Part shown: positions 58,229 through 64,000 of the stretch, in pieces
Numbering within the stretch: position 1 is the first letter of the stretch
How the letters are laid out: every line of letters starts with the position of its first letter
Origin: Bimuria novae-zelandiae CBS 107.79
Taxonomy: Eukaryota; Ascomycota; Dothideomycetes; Pleosporales; Didymosphaeriaceae
Length of the DNA stretch: 64,000 nucleotides
Direction of reading: 5' to 3'
Assembly (NCBI GenBank): GCA_010015655.1
Contig: ML976707.1
Location: 257,091 to 321,090 of the forward strand
The notes under the pieces: model-generated
The model's database searches: none
The model's input: the letters and a program-made list of their open reading frames with translations, nothing else
What the model was told of the DNA's origin: nothing
Made by a program: the position numbers and the translations under genes

Positions 58229-60523
58229 ATGGCGCTCGCTGGGTATACCGTTGCACTTAGTGGCACCTTCCCTCATACGACGCATCTGGCGGTCCAGGGT
58301 CGCCTCACCCGTCTTGGCGCAAGCTTTAGAAAGAGCGTGACTACAGACACGAACATCCTCATGTCTACTCTAGCTAACGTTAAGAAAAAATCAGAGAAGG
58401 TCCAAGAAGCGCAGTTTAAAAGAATCCTCATCGTATCTATTAATTGGCTTCACGAAGCCGAACTTTGCTTAGCGCCAGTGGCCCCTGACGACTTCTTGCT
58501 CGTCAATGGAACGGCGCCCGCTACTAACGCGAAAGGTAAGGGCAAAAAGTGCGCGGCCCCGGCGTCGAAAACTCCAAAACTCGGCCCACTAGGTGCTGCA
58601 CCCAAACTTGAGCCCAAAGTTGGAGAAGGGTCCGTATTGAAGTTCCGCAACGTGAACATCCCCCTAGACGAAGAATGTCCGCTGCAAACATATCGCGTCT
58701 ACATCGACGAAGACGGCATCGTCTATGACGCATTTCTGAACAAGACGGATGCGTCCGCCAATAACAACAAGTTCTATCGTGCACAGGTATGTTGTTCATT
58801 GTGCCGTAATGCAAGTGCAAAAAGGGGGCTGATTTCTCCAGCTCCTCTGGAACCCCAGCACCCGTGACTACAAGACTTGGACACGCTGGGGAAGAGTAGG
58901 TAACCGGGGCCAAAGCAAGGTTCTCGGTGCCGGAAGTCTGGAAGATGCCATGACGAATTTCAACAAGAAGTTCAAAGAGAAGAGCAAGCTGACATGGACC
59001 GACCGCGGTGCTGCGCCCAAAAAAGGTATGTCAAGGCTTTTGCTTATATGGCACCTCCTAATGCATTCGCCCGAACTCTTTGTTGGACTAACTTGTGTGC
59101 GACTGCTAGGCGCCTACGCGTATGTTGAGCGCAGCTACGAACCAGACACCGAGGACGACGATGAGCCCGCTGCCAATGGATGCAGTCGACAATCGCGAAG
59201 TGTTTCGCCCGCCAAGTCAACTCTCGCCGTACCTGTACAGTCTCTAATGCAGCTCATCTTCAATCAGCAGTATATGAATGATGCTATGAACGATCTGAAC
59301 TACGATGTCAATAAAATGCCTTTGGGGAAGCTGAGCAAAGCAACCATCAAGCGGGGCTTCGAGACGCTCACCAAGCTTGCGGCGCTGCTCAATAGCGCGC
59401 TGGTTTCTCGACAAGATGTTGAAGATCTGTCCAACCGGTATTACTCCCTGATCCCTCACAACTTTGGCCGATCCCGTCCCCCGGTCATTGGCGATCCCGG
59501 TGCACTGAAGCGAGAGGTGGAAATGCTCGACTCACTTGGCGACATGAAAGAAGCAGCCGAGCTCATGAAGGGTGGTCTTAACGATCTTGAGAAAGTCAAC
59601 GCTCTCGATCGCCAGTTCCAAAGCCTCGGTCTCGAGGAAATGTCAGTGATTGACCCTCGCAGCAGCGAATTTCAAGAGCTGGCGAACTATCTGATCAATA
59701 CTCGGGGCTCAACTCATAGCGTCACTTACCAAGTGGAGAACATATTCCGGATTGAGCGTCAGAGTGAGCTCGACCGCTTTCAGAAGAGCCCTTATGCCAA
59801 GATTCAGAGCGACCGACGCTTGCTGTGGCATGGATCCCGAGGTAAGTCCCCAAATTCTTATTGCTCATCCTGGGGTACCCCATGGTATTAGTGTGCGCAC
59901 CGCTCTTTTGCAGCGCTCCATACTTACCCCACTTCACTAAACGATTGCTGACTTTGTTAGCGACCAATTTTGGCGGTATCCTTAGCCAGGGTCTCCGCAT
60001 TGCACCGCCCGAAGCTCCAGTCAGTGGCTACATGTTCGGCAAGGGCATATACCTCGCCGACATGTCGTCAAAGTCGGCCAACTACTGCTGTTCATACAAT
60101 AGTGGAGGCTACGCCCTTCTTCTACTTTGTGAAGCCGAACTCGGACGGCCCATGCATGAGCTGACCAAGGATTCATATACCGCTGGAGAAGATGCCCGCG
60201 CGAGCGGCAGTTGCTCTACCTGGGGCAAAGGTTTGACAGGACCCAGTGCGTGGAAGGACGCTGGCTGTGTGCATCCGTCTCTCAAAGGCGTGATGATGGT
60301 AAGTCGCCAATCCAGTTTTGTTCCCACAGCTGTGACCCACACACCTGTCTTCGTACATCTTACAAGCTCCTATAACACATTGCTAACATGATGAAATTAG
60401 CCGGACACCCGTATCCTCCCTGCGGACACGAACGTCAAGGGTGCATATCTCCAGTACAACGAATATATCGCATATGATGTTGCCCAGGTTCGCCTCCGCT
60501 ACCTCTTCCGAGTTCGGATGTGA
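58229..60523 (+). CDS. poly(ADP-ribose) polymerase (BRCT-WGR-PARP)
   Basis: Five exons (58229-58786, 58842-59025, 59110-59841, 59961-60298, 60401-60523), all GT-AG and in phase, encode 644 residues. Residues ~3-92 form a BRCT domain ([13 protein letters not shown] ... [14 protein letters not shown]). A Lys/Pro-rich linker follows, then a WGR domain (~135-245; [14 protein letters not shown]202-G203-R204). The helical PARP regulatory domain is at ~285-400, and the catalytic domain at ~410-644. The H-Y-E triad is complete: His488 in LLWHGSR, Tyr522 in [16 protein letters not shown], Glu625 in [10 protein letters not shown]. This is the architecture of the single nuclear PARP of many ascomycetes; it adds poly(ADP-ribose) chains from NAD+ during DNA damage response. 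No N-terminal zinc fingers are present. The ATG at 58229 precedes the BRCT directly. There is no RIP damage although repeats lie on both sides. Intron 3 contains a second possible acceptor (TTTGCAG near 59913). Confidence 0.94.
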
Positions 60524-62360
60524 GTCGAGCATGTCTTTAAGCTTAGAGCTGAAAAATACTACGCCATCTCTGTGTCTGTTTCTCATCGGGCCTACTAGTA
60601 TTCAACGGTGCTAGGTACTGTCTTATCTGCATTTCTTTCGGGCGTCTTATTCAGCGATTTTTGCTGTGCAGGCTGGCAACCTCTCGGCCAGGGTCAAGTA
60701 CTGAACGCCTCAGGGCTAGTAGCAGCTTGTATCAGCATTGATCGTGAGGATGATAGAGTACTGTCCGTTAGAACATATCTATTCCGCACGCGATTAATCT
60801 TCGCATCGTGGCCAGGTATTGCATCAATTCATGGGCTCAAGAAGCCGTTTTCTTTTCACGTTCATCCTCCACCTCTGTGACTTGCACATTGAGACATTGG
60901 CAATAGATGATGAAACGTCCCTCACCATAGGTAGAAAAACACTGTTAGTCGAAAATTAAGCGAGAGATCCATCTTCAGTCAGATCACTCTCCACGCACAC
61001 GATTAAATACTATGTAAATACCCTCAAGCTAGGTGCTCCGGCTCTTGTTACATACCTTCAGCTGCTTTTAATTTAAAATTACCCACGCCTTACAGCTTTC
61101 TTACGTGTCTTGCACGGAACCCTGTTTCATGCTAATAACAAACAACCCTCGCTGTGAGCCTAATCATGAGCTCTATCGCGTACGGAGCGCGTAAAGAATA
61201 GTGTCCAAGCGCTGGAACCCTATCGCAAAAGCAAGGATGCTTTAGGACTCCTGTGCAAACATTTCGGGTATAGCCCGCGATATGATACGAGCCCGCTTGG
61301 ACCAGCGCGGAAAGATCCTGCAGATCATCACCACGGATAAACTCGGAACACACATCCGCGTGCTCTTGACGCCACTATAAGCTGGATATACATTTTCACC
61401 AAGAACAGCTGTCGCTTAGACCCTCCGAAAATTGTAGAAGTTTTAGAAGCAGCAGTGATGTAGGGGTAGTCATTGTGCACACAGCAAGTAGGATCATCAA
61501 TACTACGCTGAAGACGACTGTATTTTTGGTTTCGCTAATCGGGCTAAGATAAAGAAAAGACTCAAGATGCTGAGCTCATTCAACCCGACTTCGAATAGTC
61601 ACGCTAAATAAGGTGTTGGGGTCGCAACCTCGCTTCGTTTCGGCGTGGAAATAATACACACACAAGACCTAGCAACTATCACTCTTCACTCGTCTCCTCT
61701 TCACCATCACCCGCCATAGTCGGTGTACGCTCGGATAATCGAGCACGCTATAAGAGAAAGGGCCGCAACCCCTCTCGGTACAAGCCGTTACATCTACTTC
61801 CAATCCTCCGCTTTGCAATAACGCGTACAACACCCGCGCGCTTCTCGTCTCCGCTCGCCGAAACAGATGCTGCCGCTGTCGCTGCCGTTTTTGCCAACAG
61901 CCTGGGTTACTAGCTAGGCAAAATATAAACGGCTGCCACACGCAACAGAGCGCGACGACGACCCTCATATAATCGCCACACGCTCAGCACGAAAGCAATT
62001 CCGCCCATACCTAGCTAGCTGTCCGAAACGGACGACTCCCTGAAGAACGCGACCCCTCCAGCGTACACCACCTTCCCAAGCGCACCCGGCAAGAGAGCTG
62101 TTCAGAGGGTGACTGGCATGTTCTGCTGGACAAGTTTATCCAGCATCTGAAGGCGGAACGCGACTGGGAGGGGCAGGCGGACTCAAGAACTACTGTACAC
62201 CTAAGCTAGAGACCGCCCTGGTATCGCGCCCCTCAGATAAGGCCGCATCTCGGAGGACGCGCACAGCTATATTCAAGCTACCCTCTAGAGATTGAATTGA
62301 TTAATTACCAATTTAGGTTAGATAATTCCCTTATATAGGCTTAAACCCTACTCTATTAGG
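60524..62360. other. intergenic, no gene recognised
   Basis: About 1.8 kb. Minus-strand frames at 61132-61353 and 61669-61968 and a plus-strand frame at 60608-60880 show no domain or splice support. A GC-rich patch at about 62040-62215 reads SSVHHLPKRTRQESCSEGDW on the plus strand and stops at TAG; this may be a remnant, family unknown. Confidence 0.4.
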
Positions 62361-62371
62361 TTAGCGGCGTC

Positions 62372-62428
62372 GCATCTCCTGTCGCGCGCCGCATCTCCTG
62401 TCGCGCGCCGCATCTCCTGTTGTGTGCC
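62372..62428 (+). repeat. tandem repeat, 19-bp unit x 3
   Basis: GCATCTCCTGTCGCGCGCC at 62372-62390 and 62391-62409, with a third variant copy (TGTTGTGTGCC) at 62410-62428. Confidence 0.85.
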
Positions 62429-62689
62429 GCCTCTGCTTGTCGTTCTGTTGTTTCGCTGCTACAACCTACGGTTCCCCCGACTTACCCCATTAGGCAGTTT
62501 GAGCCACCACTACCCCCCAGCCTAAGTTTCCAAGCGTAACGACGATTGGCAGCGGTCGAGCGCGTCGCTGCTGCGCTCCTTCCGATGTCAACTTCGATAC
62601 CAATGTTGGTGTTGCCTTAGTTCATCAAGATGGCTCAGATGCTTGTGGTGCAGAGGGCAGCATAGTTGCTAACAATTAAGCTGGCTTGA

Positions 62690-64000
62690 TCGGCTTGATC
62701 GGGCTTGATGATCACGTGACAGGTCAATTAAGCCAAGCCTAGAGTTTAAAACTTGGGTTCTAATTAAGCCTTAGAGGGCAGGCTTAATTAGAAAGCTTAA
62801 TTAGCTTAATAACTTAGCACTACTAGCGGGGTTTTTAATAAGGCTTTTAAGTTACCTGTATAAATAATCTTATAATAATTTTTTAGTATTATAGCTAGCT
62901 TAGTAAGCCTTTTAGCGCTTTATTTTAGTATATTTATATACCTAAAAAGCGCGTCCTCCTATCTTTTTTAGTGCTTATAACGTATACTATATTACCCTTT
63001 CTAATTACTTTTACTATTATCGCTGCTATACTAGCGCCTTAAACTATTAAGTAGAAGTATAAAGGTAGTAATAGCCTAAATAAGCGCGTAAAGCTAAGTA
63101 GTACTACGTTATAGCTTATTAACGTTAACGCGTTGTAGTCTTAGCGTATATTACTACGCAAAGTAATAGTTATAGTAAGCTAGGCAAGCTAGGTAACTAT
63201 AGTACCTACCTTTAAGTTAAGATTACGTAATACTTAAGCCGTAGACGCCCTTATCGCGCCTACTAAGGGTAGTAAAGCCACTACAGTGGCTATAGTAGAG
63301 AATAATAATATAGTAGAGGAGGGATTTAACGCGCTGTTTAAGAATAACTTTAAAAATATTAACTTTTTATGTCTGCCTAAATACATAAAGCTACTAGCAA
63401 CCTAGAAGTAGAAGAAAAGCTAGGTATACTAGCACGGTTACTATATTATACTACGTAATAACCTATCGCGAATCTTCTTTATCTACTATTACTACCACTA
63501 GCGTAAGGTTATAGATGCTAGCGGCGGTAGCTTATATAAGATAATAATATTAATATTAATATTAGCGCGCTATCTTAAGTAAAAGAAGCGTAATTATAGT
63601 TACCTTATATTAAGTAAGGCGCGCCTAATAAAAGTAGTTAATAGGTTACTACGTGCTATTATTAAAAATAGTAAAATTAAAGTTACTTAGGCTATTACTA
63701 ACAAGCTATTAGGCTTTAACTACTAGGACTTTCGTGTAGTAGCTATTAGCTAGCTTATTAAAAATAATTACCTGCTATGTAAATTTAAAACGCTGGCTTT
63801 TCGCGTAATACTTAAGGCTATAAACCTAGAGGTAGCTAGGGCTTTATAGACTTACTATATAAGCGTGTTGCGCTTTATTATGCGTCTGTATAAGCACCTG
63901 TAGCCTATTATTAAGGCTATATTATTAATAGCACTAAGTAAAATTTATATTAGCTTTAATAGATAGATAATAAAGGGAGGTAAGCGTGGCTTTCTAGGCG
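62690..64000 (+). mobile_element. hAT-type DNA transposon, 5' part, runs off the window
   Basis: From about 62690 there are short inverted CTTAATTAAG-type motifs and repeated TTGATCGGCTTGATCGGG, followed by strongly RIP-mutated coding sequence to the window end. Left boundary and target duplication are not certain. Confidence 0.6.
62994..64000 (+). pseudogene. hAT-family transposase, N-terminal part, RIP-mutated
   Basis: The plus strand reads a BED-type/hAT N-terminal region: NINFLCLPKYIKLLAT (63357-63404), then SQVYQHGYYIILRNNLSRIF, YYYYHQRKVIDASGG, LLGFNYQDFRVVAISQLI (Gln from TAG), AFRVILKAINLEVARAL, SVLRFIMRLYKHLQPIIKAI, and ending SFNRQIIKGGKRGFLG. In intact relatives the last is a SFDGWT-type motif, so the first catalytic Asp appears to be Asn here, fitting G-to-A. 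The start is not identifiable. The C-terminal half lies beyond 64000. Confidence 0.68.

Noticed and set aside
1..64000. tRNA genes, rRNA genes, CRISPR arrays and TTAGGG telomere arrays
   Set aside because: Looked for by eye; no B-box-like tRNA signature, no rRNA, no spaced direct-repeat array and no telomere repeat tract were found.

Overview
The window looks like a chromosome segment of a filamentous ascomycete, most likely a Dothideomycete of the Pleosporales type. The evidence is short GT-AG introns (about 47-119 nt), ascomycete-like housekeeping proteins, and AT-rich repeats whose decayed frames are broken mostly by TAA/TAG where CAA/CAG is expected. That is the signature of repeat-induced point mutation (RIP). 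No species is named because nothing in the sequence fixes one.

Layout. (1) 1-11753 is a gene-bearing, GC-balanced block. It holds a secreted/single-pass membrane protein gene (730-1666, minus) and a divergent pair of RNA-processing genes: FAL1/eIF4A-III DEAD-box helicase (2816-4110, minus) and the SF3a60/PRP9 spliceosomal subunit (4367-5927, plus), with 256 bp between their start codons. Four unrecognised genes or gene remnants follow (6420-7103, 7369-7845, 8342-8897, 10253-10798). (2) From 11754 to about 57117 the DNA is a transposon graveyard. At 11756-32403 three pogo/Fot1-like elements (A, B, C) abut one another through single shared TA dinucleotides, and a fourth terminus (D) continues the chain. 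Element B is split by a chromovirus (Ty3/gypsy, 14118-20918, TSD CGTTC) and by a Ty1/copia element (22601-30038, TSD GTTAC). The copia element itself carries another pogo element (F, 24143-26255). Further along are pogo element E (34504-36350), a decayed gypsy element from 41978, an unidentified AT-rich desert, a decayed fragment resembling telomere-linked RecQ-type helicase proteins (about 47880-49575, minus), a better preserved gypsy element (49576-55433, minus), a 3' remnant of an HSP70-like gene, a second short helicase-family fragment, and a clean solo LTR (56708-57117, TSD TACCT). (3) 58229-60523 is an intact five-exon PARP gene (BRCT-WGR-regulatory-catalytic) standing as a gene island. 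(4) The last 1.3 kb is the 5' part of a RIP-damaged hAT-type element running off the window.

The most interesting structure is in the pogo-type elements. Six terminal repeats of different sequence each carry an internal direct repeat at almost the same place, with a 17-bp period (18 in one; a seventh shows only a weak 16-bp version). Elements are also chained end to end by single TA targets. Other points of interest are an antisense cysteine-rich frame carried by the chromovirus between pol and its 3' LTR, and the two fragments of a usually subtelomeric gene family.
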